Below are positions 41,542-52,893 of a stretch of 64,000 nt of DNA, one piece after another (the stretch's first letter is position 1; each line of letters begins with the position of its first letter). The position numbers and the translations under genes are program-made. Location of the stretch: positions 12,648,001-12,712,000 of the forward strand of contig OX442316.1 in assembly GCA_949358305.1 (NCBI GenBank), written 5' to 3'. The notes beneath the pieces were generated by a model that had not been told where the DNA came from, made no database searches, and saw nothing but the letters and a program-made list of their open reading frames with translations. This stretch comes from Strigamia acuminata (Eukaryota > Arthropoda > Chilopoda > Geophilomorpha > Linotaeniidae).

Positions 41542-44500
41542 TTAAGCCAATAAACTGAAGTAAGTCCAAAACACTAGATTGAAAACAGTAAAGGAACACG
41601 GGAAAAATATTTGAGAAACTCTATCCACCATTCTAGCTGTCGTTTTTTTAAATAAACGCTTACGAAACTTTTCCGATAAAGTGACAGCATCCTTAAAATA
41701 AATAACACACAAAATTATTATTTCTTCAACGTGCTCAAGAACACTCATCAGTAAAATTTTACCTCTAGACGAACCGTACGATTAGAATTTGAGTGATAAT
41801 AAATGTAAACGACAATGGCAAATTCCATAATGGACAAAAACACAATAATGACGCAAGTACCAGACCAAATGTCTATAGCCATTATAGTCGGTTCTGCTGG
41901 CAAATCTCGAAATGCCGCAGTAAAGTGGGTAACTAATGTGAGCAGTGATGTAAGACCTAAAGTAACGCGTGGGGCCACCATTTCAGGATCCACCCAAAAT
42001 GATATCCACGATATCATCACTATAAGCATACTGGGTGTAAATGTGATCCAAAAGTGACGCATAAACGATCTTCGGAGCACAAACTTGTACAAAAAGCACG
42101 TGCTACCAAGTGCTAAGAAAAATAAAAAAAATAATACAACTCAATAAAAACGATTAATTAGTTGATTGCATAAGAACGTGTCATTAATCGCCACATTTGA
42201 CAGCAATAACTCCTCAAGCTTGAAGAAAGACCACTCTTACGTGCTAGTGTGTTAATGCAATCACTTGTTATTATTTCGAGTAATTGAAATTCTGTTGGAA
42301 CACTGATGTCGCTTTGCGAGTATGTTGGCCAAAATCGGAATTTGTACACTTTGGATGAAGCACCATCTGCAGAAATAATAGTTTGTGTTTAAAAACGTAA
42401 ATTAATTCTTCTGTTTTATCGATATTTACATGTGAGCATCTTAACACCACACGTTTGAGTGTCAAAAGGATAATTTCTCAAATCAAAATGACATATCAAC
42501 TTGAAAAGACTTCTAAATAAACAAGTAATAAATATTTTACTTCATTATTCCACATATTTTTGCTAGTGATAGCACCACCGAGTCAGTTCGGATAATTTCT
42601 TCCTGCGTGCCAGTCAATTGTCCAAGCATGCGTTTTGGCAGAGATGGCAGTATTTCAAACTAAAAGTGTATGGGTCATTCACCTAAAAGCTGCCATCGCT
42701 ACAATCATGAACCAAGGATAGCATGGACACATATCCGAGTGCTATTTCGTATTGATTTGTTGTTCTGTGCGCTGATTGGATGACAGCAATCACGTGTCAT
42801 GCATTGCTTGCCAACTAAGCATGTTTGTTACCTGTTGTCATCCCAAAATACAGTGCAGTTATATATTATGTGGCGCCATCGGTGGCAAAACGCACTGAAC
42901 ATGTGGATAAGTGTCCATGTTATCCTTGGTTCATGCTACAATGTCTGATCTGTCTATCATAATATCTTTTTTGTTTTTGACGGAATGAGCTAGCAATTTT
43001 TTGTGGATTGCAGCCTTCATCAAAACTTTGGATATTTCAATCAACATTTTAATGGCATCAAATAGCGACGTCCCTATTGTCTCACCAAAGCCTCAACTCC
43101 ATTAGGAATGTGAGCTTCACTGAGGTGAAGTCAGTATTTAAGGCAAGGTTTTTGTGGCTAATGCACCGGTTCCTCTGATAATGCTCAATGGCCGAGTGGT
43201 GTTATCACTACCGTCTTCCCTCGAACATAACGTCATGACGTTGTGTTCGAATACAACGACACCTGACGTTTTATTCGAACACTACGTCATGACGTTATAT
43301 TCGTACTTTTTCATGCAACTTCTGAAAAATCAGAAGTTGAGTATGCAAATTATACAAAGTTAATTTTATTCAAAATTTTACTTTCAAAAAAGTAATTATT
43401 TTATTACTCAAATCATTTTAACAGCATAATATTCATCACACTTCACTAAAAGGATTAAAATAACAAGGTGATGATTGGTTGGGCGGGGGGGGAGGGAGGT
43501 AGCGGGCGCCACCTCGAGACGAATCCTAACAAAAACATACAGTAAGTTTTATATTCGTGTCCAATTCGTATCATATTCGTGTCAAATACGTGTCAAATAC
43601 GTGTCAAATTCGTTTTTCTGGTAAAAGCGCACCCCGCAACCCTTCCCAGCATCGCACCCATCAATGGACTCAAATATAACGTCATGACGTTGTATTCGAA
43701 TACAACGTCATGACGTTATATTGGAAGTGACGTTATATTCGAAAAATCGTTAAAACTTTCAAAAACAGCGATTTTCGAAAAAACTTGAATATAACGTCAT
43801 GACGTTATGTTCGAGGGAAGACGGTAGTAATAACCCTTGTAGTCAAGATATTACTTGTGTTAAACTACCGTACCTTATCCATGAGAAAGTTTTGTTTTGT
43901 ATTGGATCGTAATAAACATTAACATGGTCGGCATCCGACAATAATACATCTGCACATCCTTTACAGTTTTCAAAGTACACTGAAGGGAGCCATATTTTGC
44001 TAACCAAGTTCTTTGGAAATCGAAAATAATAATCTTGCGACAAAGATTTCAATATCGTGTAATTATATCGAGGTTCTATCCAAGCACTAGCTAAAAACGA
44101 ATCCAATGTGAATTCCTAAGAAATCAAACAATAAATCAGTTTAAACATTTTAAATTGAAATGTGCCGATACCATAGTTTTTGGTGACAGCGAGGAAATCG
44201 TCATTGGATGAAAATAAATTTCGATAATCTTGCTTTCTATGAAAAGAATAATTAAATGTAACGAGTGAAAATATTAAACTATGGCATTTATGTAACTAAT
44301 TCTTCTTACCATCGTTACTTTGATTTGGAGGTACTTCGTACATATTGTAATCACTTACAAATATTGCAGTTTCCGGATCCGCAAGGTGCACTTCCCTGTG
44401 TATATAAAGATACATATCAAATAAACTCTACCATCGAATTCCGCATTTGAATCAATTTTCCTTACGTTTTTCCTTTGATGTTAGTAAAAAAAGCGAGTAC

Positions 44501-44545
44501 TAAAAAAATAATGAGGTTATTCATATTTTTTGTCTCCAAAGTCAT
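41542..44545 (-). CDS. Cys-loop ligand-gated ion channel subunit, LGIC-3
   Basis: Eight exons (44466-44545, 44310-44395, 44172-44236, 43874-44115, 42430-42512, 42211-42366, 41763-42112, 41542-41691) give 403 residues, exon by exon the same sizes as LGIC-2. It has a signal peptide, WLPSVYFEN, Cys loop PFDTQTC, M1 TPSMLIVMISWISFW, M2 VAPRVTLGLTSLLTLVT, M3, and M4 FNLVFWTYFSLLA. The coding sequence is intact. Intron 4 (42513-43873) has grown through two inverted-repeat insertions. It is closest to LGIC-2 by eye; LGIC-1 is the outlier, with two extra residues in exon 4. Confidence 0.88.
42706..42935. mobile_element. Short inverted-repeat element (MITE) in LGIC-3 intron 4, no. 1
   Basis: 230 bp with terminal inverted repeats (catgaaccaaggat... 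and its complement, about 30 bp with few mismatches). It is flanked by a 7-bp direct repeat ctacaat (42699-42705 and 42936-42942). The same intron of LGIC-2 reads through without it, giving an empty-site comparison. It is too short to code for a transposase. Confidence 0.85.
43211..43824. mobile_element. Inverted-repeat element (MITE, TA target) in LGIC-3 intron 4, no. 2
   Basis: 614 bp with perfect 32-bp terminal inverted repeats beginning ccgtcttccctcgaacataa, flanked by TA on both sides; TA targets are usual for Tc1/mariner-type elements. The palindrome aacgtcatgacgtt occurs inside each end and several more times within the element. It has a G-rich centre. LGIC-2 has the empty site. There is no coding capacity. 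Confidence 0.88.
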
Positions 44546-46149
44546 AAAACCACCCAAAATAATAAAGGTTGCCTCAGTTCAAAACTGTCTTTACAAATCG
44601 CACATAAATAAAGATGGAAATTGCGTATACTAATAGAATAAATACAATTAGAAAGAAATAAATCTTATCTCTTTAAAATCGCAATTACAATGTACAAAAC
44701 AGCTGCAAAACAATAAGAAATTAATACTTCCTCGACGAATTCATCGTATTTTACACCATGATGTCGATGTTGAAGCAACAAATTAGCAAACAAAATTGTC
44801 TCAGTTAAAATCCGAATTCTACGTTCATGACAATTTAATTTTTTCGATAAAACGTAGACACGATTCTATTCCCTGTGACTTCTGTGAACTCATGTTATTA
44901 CGGTAAGTTTCGCAAGTATTGGAGTAAGTATTCAGTTGGAGTACAGACACAAAGACGAAAAGTCATAAAGGTAAATGCACTATTATATCTCAATCTGGCT
45001 GAGCAGGGTGGTGTTTCGTAAGTTTCATAGTGAAATGGCGGCAGTGGTGAATACACTTATGATTTGCACAAATAAACAGACTCTGTCGCAGTTCGGTCGA
45101 CAGGTTGTTCCAGGGCACACGCAGACAGTATGGGAAGGATGGATGTGCGCTGGTCAGGGCCGGACTTACGTACAAGCACAACAAGCAGTTGCTCAAAACC
45201 CCCACCCACCGGGAGCCCCGGCCGCCGGAAAAAATCCACATTTCCAAAAAAAATCCAAAAAGAGTTTTTTGGGGACCTCCAAAAAAATTTTGCTTAGTGC
45301 CCCGCAATACCTAAGTCCGGCCCTGGCTCTGGTGGACATCTTAAGATTTGGTTGAAAAAAATGTTTGATAAAATGGGTTGGGCAGGTGAGGTGAGAATTG
45401 AAATGATGTTTTCAAAATCTTTCATTTTTTCAATTGTTCAGATTGTTTTCTAAAGAATACCCAGTAAAAACAGCTTATTAAATTTTCATGCTCGTATAAA
45501 AAATGCAATTATAATTTGCAACTGGTATTTTGATGCCAAATTAAAATTGCACACCTCATTCTGCGCACACAAAGGAATAAAAGCGCAGAATGAGATCTGT
45601 TGCATTAATTTGGCATCAAGTTACCGGGTGAGAAGTGTAGAAAGAAGTAGATTATATCTCTTTGATTAAAAATTGCAATTGCAATCTACAAAACAGTTGC
45701 AAAATCTAATGAATTGAACACTTCTTGGATGAATCAAAATATTTGTCATCATGATGTCGATGTTGAACCAAGAAAAAGCACACAAAAAATGTGTCTCGGT
45801 TAAAAACCGTGTTTTGAATGTTTATGACAATTCAAATTTCCCGCTCAAGTATGGCCACGATTCTATTTCCCCTGACTTCCGGAGGGAAAGGTTCCGTGAA
45901 CTCATGCCCCGACTCATGCTCATGATGTTATGTTTCGCGAGTCACATGTTTCGTTTTATCAATTATATAGATTGTTATCTAAGGAATAATCATTTAAGAA
46001 CATCGTATTGAATTTCCATATTCGTATTCGTATTCAACAAACTTACACCCGTGATACTTGAAATTTGAGTGTTCGAGTTTCGGAGTATCTAATTTAACCT
46101 GTTACTCTTTACTTTTTAGGCCAAACATTTTTTCTAAAACATTTTTAAT
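44546..46149. other. Spacer with duplicated LGIC flank and one hAT-like element
   Basis: 44,730-44,920 and 45,440-45,930 are further copies of the LGIC spacer; the second is a diverged, orphaned flank with no channel exons attached. The 126-residue frame at 44975-45355 runs across the inserted element and is not a gene. The first acyl-CoA oxidase gene begins at 46150. Confidence 0.6.
45155..45325. mobile_element. hAT-like MITE
   Basis: 171 bp that starts cagggccggactta and ends taagtccggccctg, a terminal sequence common among hAT-type non-autonomous elements. The flanks are 8-bp near-duplicates gcgctggt / gctctggt (7 of 8). Confidence 0.75.
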
Positions 46150-48936
46150 ATGGCTGAAGACAGAGGAGATAAGAATTCCGTAAACCCTGAATTACTAGCC
46201 GAGAGAAAGACAGCAACTTTTAATGTAACGGAGCTGACAACACTGATAGATCAAAACGCAGAGGCGACAGAAGAGCGAAAAATAGTCGGTATGAATTGAT
46301 TTATCATCTTTTTAAAGAAATGTATAAAAATTAATACCCTAACTCTTCTAGAAAAATTCTTTTCCGAAGATCCAAACATTCCCGATCCATTTTCCTTGAT
46401 TGTTTTAAGTCCTGACGACTATTACAAAAGTTGCCTGCAAACTGCTAAATACGTGGATAAAAAAGTTTCTGAAGCTGATCTTCCCGGACAAATGCCGGGA
46501 ACAACTGCGTAAGATTAAATAAAATATTTAAATTAAACCATCTCTAATAATTTCTCGCCATTAAGGTCTCTGCATTCTAGCTACATCCGATACATTGCAG
46601 CACCATCTGAAAGTCCAGTTCTTACCCACGATGCGTTGTTTGTTCCCACCGTTTTAAATCAGTCGACTGACGAACAAGCGGCTAATTGGATACCGTTGAT
46701 CGAAAATGGTAAAATGATAGGAAGTTACGCACAGACTGAACTAGGGCATGGTAAAAATAAAACAAAAATTATACATTTTAAATTTAAAACACCAAAAATC
46801 TGTTAAAAATAGGTTCTGATATTAAAAACTTGGAGACCACTGCCACTTATGATGAAAACACGGAAGAATTTATATTGCTTTCACCCACCGTCACTTCAAT
46901 AAAATGCTGGCCTGGTGGATGTAATTTTCTGAAATAATATTTAATTTACTTCTGCGTGTTTACAAACATTAAATGATTATTTTCAGTGGGAAGAACGTCA
47001 AATTTTGCCGTGGTAATGGCACAACTGTACACAAAGGGAAAATGCCACGGCTTGCACATGTTCGTGGTACAGTTGAGAGATTTGCAAACCCACCTTCATG
47101 TCCCGGGTTAGTTTAGAAAATAAAATTTCTAATTATTATTTGCAATTAATAATTCGAATTAATAAATGTAGGTGTCAAAACGGGTGAACTAGGACCTAAG
47201 ATGGGATTTATAGCGGCCGATAATGGATTTCTCCGTTTAACTAACGTTAGAATTCCTAGACTAAATATGTTAATGAAGCACGCTCAGGTGAGATTGAAAT
47301 TTGGTTTCTTCAACCGCAATTATTTGTATCTGAATATTTTTTGACAGGTTTTAAAAGATGGCACCTACGTAAAAGCTAAAACTGAACGAAGCAGTTACGG
47401 AACGATGGTTTACATACGAATGGGAGTGATTCAAATGGCTTCTCTCGAACTGGGGCAAGCTTGCACGATTGCTGTAAGATACAGCGCAATCCGTCGACAG
47501 GGAGTCATGACCGATGGGTAATTTTACACAAGATAAATTCAAAAAAATAAATCCTAACAGAAATTGACACTAACTTTTCCAGAGGTCCTGAGGTTAAAAT
47601 TCTTGATTACCAAACGCAACAATACAGATTGTTTCCACAAGTAGCACTTGCATATGGGATTTATTTCACTTTCCAAAATATGGCGCAGTTATATCTTGAA
47701 GCTATGAACGAGGCTATTCCCGAGAAATTAAACGAAGTAAATGAAACAAATTACTGGTCAAACTAAAATTTTTTAAATAATTTTTCATTGCAGATACATG
47801 TACTGTCGTGTGCAATGAAATCTTTGTCTTCTAATCTGTGTGCAATTGGTGCTGAAATTTGTCGCCAAGCTTGTGGTGGTCTTGGTTATCTGCACGCGAG
47901 TCGGTTGCCGATGATATGCGCCGAAATACAGGCGTCGTGTACCTACGAAGGAGATAATACAATTATGAAACTCCAAGCTGCTAAGTAAAATGATATTTGA
48001 ACTGTGTTTGCACAGTTTGATTCATTATTTGTTTATTTGCATAGATATCTGATTAAATCGGTGAAAATGATGCGAAATGGAGAGAAAATCGGTTCAACAG
48101 TTGAATATTTAAGGAAGATAAAGGATAATGGGCCATCGACTTGCATGTCCGAGTTTGTTGGCATGTTTAATACCACAACAGCGAAGTAAATTATGTCTAA
48201 TTGGCGTTATTGTTGTTTTTGGAAAATATTTTAGGGTTGTGTATTTATTTTTAGTATGATATTACATGTGGATAAGCAACTGAACAATGATGTGAATTCA
48301 AGTAAAAATGCAGCGATTGCTTGGCAAAATAATGCAGTCAATCTGGCCAGATGTTCACACGTGGGAGACATTTAGTTCGTATGTAATCAAAAGATGTAAT
48401 TATGTTTCCTCGTTCCCTGTTCTAGTTGCACGCGCAAGTGAATGTTATACGAACTCTGCATGAATTTTTGTTGAGTACAAAGCTGTCGGTTCCGCTTCGT
48501 GAAGTATTGGAAAAACTGTTTGAACTCTTGGCCATTTATTGGATCCAAGATAATGCTGGAGAAATTCTACTGGTCCGAATAAAAAATGAAATATTAATTT
48601 TTTTGGTTGATATTTAATTTTTTTTTAATTTAGTACGGAAAATTCTTAACCAAAACATTGAAAGAAATCAACTCTCGCATACCGAACCTGTTAAGTGCGT
48701 TACGACCGAATATAGTTGCTCTCGTAGACGGGTTCGACTTTTGTGACGCAACTTTACAAAGCGTCATAGGCTCGTACGATGGGCGTGTATATGAACGATT
48801 TTATGATTATTTATCCAATTTGCCAAGCAATAAACAAGAGGTAATAAGTTATTATTAGTTTGTATTTTTCTTCTTCTAATTTTTTGAAATTAAAATTTAG
48901 GGAAAGAAAATACCTGCAATCAAGTCTAATCTCTAA
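46150..48936 (+). CDS. Peroxisomal acyl-CoA oxidase 1-like, copy 1
   Basis: Fourteen exons (46150-46288, 46352-46508, 46566-46750, 46813-46920, 46987-47106, 47172-47287, 47348-47517, 47583-47736, 47794-47984, 48045-48185, 48255-48360, 48426-48572, 48634-48840, 48901-48936) give 658 residues, the usual ACOX length. It oxidises acyl-CoA to 2-trans-enoyl-CoA with FAD and O2, the first step of peroxisomal beta-oxidation. Visible: the N-terminal [14 protein letters not shown], the flavin/substrate-binding TELGHGSD...LETTATYD and [21 protein letters not shown], and the SCTYEGDNT motif (Glu435) at the place of the catalytic base in ACOX1. It ends in SNL, a weak type 1 peroxisomal targeting tripeptide. 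A tandem paralogue follows 360 bp downstream on the same strand. Confidence 0.92.
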
Positions 48937-49296
48937 GAGAAAAAAATACGAAGGATATATCCCCACTTGATAGAATTTATTATATTAAGTTTAAAATTAT
49001 TTAATTTTAAACTTGTATCGAATTAAGTATTAAAAACAACATAATTAAACTCGTGGTATTTGTAAAAAAGATGCGAATTAATATATTTTTGTATTTAATG
49101 GGTTTTAAAGTTAAAAAAAAAAACAGGTAAAACGATTCTACTTAAATTGAACAGCTGTATATAAATATTTTAGTTGGCTTTTATTGCTTACCAATATGTG
49201 TGGGAGTAATAATAAAAGAATGACAGTATTAGAAAATTGCAACTATAAGGAAAATTGTTCACATTTGTGCCAGTTGTCCCCCGCAATTGAAACGCG

Positions 49297-52145
49297 ATGG
49301 AAGCACAAAATCAAAAAGTTAACCCAGAACTAATAGACGAAAGAAAACTAGCTACTTTTAAAATTAGTGAATTAACTGCACTTGTTGATGAAGACCCATC
49401 CATTCAAGAAAATCGCAGAGAGATAGGTACAATTCACATATTCACAAATTTTCACCAGGCGCATTCATATTTTTAAACCAGTCTAAATGTAAAACTTAAC
49501 GAAAAACATCACATTTAGATTACAGTTTAAAAAATATAAATAAGTTTAAATGACTATGAATGCGACTACTAATTGCCGATACATTTTAATCATTACTCCC
49601 TCTAATTTTCACTGTAGAAAAAAGATTTTGCAATGATCCAAACCTCCCAGATTCTTTACGAATGCTCAGTCTAAATCCAGACGAGTTTTGTTGGAAGGCG
49701 ATTCAATGTGCTAAACATTTCGAGGGACAACTTGAAAGTTTACCAGGACAAGCCCTAGGATTTACTTCGTAAATTAACACAAAATATTATCAAACATCGC
49801 AGATTGTAATATTTACTTTTCTCTCGTAGGAGTTTACGTTCTGGACACATTAGATCCATAGTATTTCCTGCCGAAAACCCGTTAGTTGCACACGCGTTAA
49901 TGTTTGTCCCACTCGTGAGCCTCCAAGCAACCGATGAACAACTAGCTCGTTGGCTTCCGTTAATTGACAACCATCAAATGTACGGCTCGTACGTGCAAAC
50001 TGAACTTGGCCATGGATCTAACATGAGGGGTTTAGAGACAACCGCAACCTACCACCCAGAGACTGAAGAATTTGTTTTAAATTCACCTACAATCACGTCC
50101 GTCAAATGCTGGCCCGGAGGATGTAAAATATATACAAATTATTGCTAGAGAAAAGAAAACGAGCAATTTATTATTTTTGCAGTAGGAAGAATGAGCAATT
50201 TTGCCATTGTGATTGCGCAGCTTTACACTAAAGGCCAATGCCACGGTCTGCATCCATTTATGGTTCAACTAAGAAGTTTAGAAGATCATTCACCTTTACC
50301 AGGTAAAAGGTGAAATATTTTAATTAAGCAAATAATGCCAACGTGATCTGCTGTTTTAGGAATTACTATGGGAGATATTGGGCCAAAGATGGGCTTAACT
50401 GCTTCCGATAACGGCTTTGCTCGTTTTCACCACGTTAGAATTCCTAGAGAAAATATGTTAATGAAGTCTTCAAAGGTAGTTTTCATTTTCTACACAGTAC
50501 GTACAAATTATGATATAATTTTGAATACATTCAGGTATTAAAAGATGGCACTTACATCAAACCACTCATCGCGCGGTCGAGTTACGGAGCACTTATCGTG
50601 ATGCGTGTGGCAGTTGTATCCTACGCTGCTTTTTATTTGGCTCAAGCATGTACTATCGGTGTGCGATACAGTGCTGTCAGACGACAAGGAACAATAGAGG
50701 AAGGGTAATAACCGATTGGCGTATTAAAATTAAATATTTCCACTGATTAACTGCTAATTTCAGGCAGCCGGAAGTGAAAATTCTCGATTACCAAACGCAG
50801 CAATACCGTTTGCTTCCACAAGTTGCGTTATCGTACGCTTGGATATTCACCTTCCGAAGACTGCGCGAATGCTATAGGGAAATGATAATGAATTTTACCA
50901 GTGAAACTTTAGCTGAAGTATTTTATAAATGCTGACCAAATAATCCAAAATTAAGTTATTTTTTTTTCCAAGACCCATGCTATAACAGCTGGTCTCAAAG
51001 CACTTAGTTCGCATACCTGTTCCGTTGGTGCTGCAATAATACAACAAGCGTGTGGTGGAGTCGGTTATTTATTGGCGAGTCGATTGCCCGACATTTATAG
51101 CGCTCTTGTTGCATCCTGTACTTACGAAGGAGATAACACACTTCTACTTCTACAAACTGCCAGGTTAAATTTGATGTTTTGCATTTAACTTTGTACTTAA
51201 CTAATGCGCGCAATTTCTTTCCAGATATTTGGTTAAATCATACAAAACAGTTCAGGATGGGCACTCGAGCCTTTCCACTGTTAAATACTTACACGAGCCT
51301 ATAAAACCTGCAGAAATATCAAAAAGTGTTATTGGAAACTACGTAGCTATCTATCAAAAAGCAATTGTTAAGTAAGTAAATAATTTCCTCATTTTTCATT
51401 CATTTACCTGCAGTGATTTGATTTTTTTCCTGTTTCTAGCATGTTGAGAACAATAATCGATTCAATGGAAGCGGATATTAAAAATGGGACGACAAAAGAG
51501 TCGGCTTGGATTAAGCATTCAGTTGAGTTCGCTCGATGTGCTTCTGTGAGTATTAATCATCAAATTCAATCAATTAAAATAAAACGAAATATTCGATTAG
51601 CTGCACACTCAGCAATACGTGTTGCAAACCGTCCACGAGTTTCTTCACTACACCGAAATGAGCGAATCATTAAAATCAGTTTTAAACGATTTGTTTTCAT
51701 TATTGGCAATTTATTGGGTTTCGGAAAATGCCAACGACTTAATTTTGGTAACAAAATCAATTCATTTCATTTCTTTCAAATTACCCGTTTTTAAAATATG
51801 TTTTTAAAATGTACAACACGCAGAATGGGAGCATTACGAAGGAAAACATGCGTGACATGAAGATCCAAATTCCGATGTTATTAAAATCTTTACGACCGAA
51901 CAGTGTTCCACTAGTTGATGCTTTTGATTTTTGTGACGCTGCACTTCACAGCGTTATAGGCTGCTACGATGGGAATGTTTACGACCGTATCTACAGTTAC
52001 TGGTCCACATTACCAGAAAACCAGCAGCAATTCCAAGTAAAAAAATAAATAAAACCCTTTAAATGTTGACCAACAACTAAACCGAATTTTCCCTATTTAG
52101 AAAAACCCATTTTTGAAATCGACACTACCAAAGGCCAATCTTTAA
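49297..52145 (+). CDS. Peroxisomal acyl-CoA oxidase 1-like, copy 2
   Basis: Thirteen exons (49297-49426, 49618-49768, 49830-50122, 50183-50302, 50360-50475, 50535-50704, 50764-50917, 50973-51163, 51225-51371, 51440-51545, 51601-51747, 51824-52036, 52101-52145) give 660 residues. The intron pattern matches copy 1 exactly except that the intron after TELGHG is absent, so two exons are fused here. Motifs present: [45 protein letters not shown] and SCTYEGDNT (Glu430). It ends in ANL, again a weak peroxisomal signal. Copies 1 and 2 are clearly diverged, so the duplication is old. It converges on the glutaminase gene. Confidence 0.92.
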
Positions 52146-52893
52146 CGCATCAAAGACCCGCTTGTTTTGTTTTGTTTTTGTGTGCGCTCTAAATGCAAAT
52201 TAAACAAAAATTAAAAAAAAAAACATTTCCTGCTGAAATCTTATTGATAAAATTAACATATTCGTTTTTCACATAACTTTTTATTCTATGCTATTAATAT
52301 TACTGTATATTTTAATTGGCAGCACAATCTCAGGTGGAATTCTTTATTCTTTGGCACGTGATAAGAGAAAATTAATTTTAAAACTTAAAATTTATACAAC
52401 TGTATATAGAATAGTATCGGAAAGCAACTAAATGCTATTTTAAGTTACAATTATGTCATTTATAGAATTTAACAATACTCAACAGATATCGCAAACATGA
52501 TAAGTTTCTTTTAAAACGACAACACTCACACTGCAACAATTTAATTGACATGAATTATTAGAAAAAGAAAAATAGATAAATAATAATAAAAAAAAACAAA
52601 AAAAGTGCCGAAATTCAACCGAAATTCAACGATATATTAAGAGATCAGCCAGTATGACTTAACTGCTTTCCAAGGATATTTACAATTGAAAATTGCAACT
52701 ACGATCCAACCGTTTCTAAAATCTCAATTTTTTCTTTTAAAATTCGAAGACAACACTCAATGGAACAATTGAGGAATGCTCAGAAAAAGAAAAAAGTCAA
52801 AAAAAAAACATTCAAACTCGCAATTTTTTTTTTAAAAGTAATTTTACCGGAATGCCAGAAACTACTGCGAGATCACATCCGAAACCCCTTCGC
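52146..52893. other. Intergenic between convergent genes
   Basis: 3' flanks of ACOX copy 2 and glutaminase. AT-rich with A-runs; nothing else seen. Confidence 0.6.

Noticed and set aside
44975-45355. 126-residue plus-strand ORF
   Set aside because: It runs through a hAT-like MITE and duplicated spacer; there is no homology, splice or codon support.
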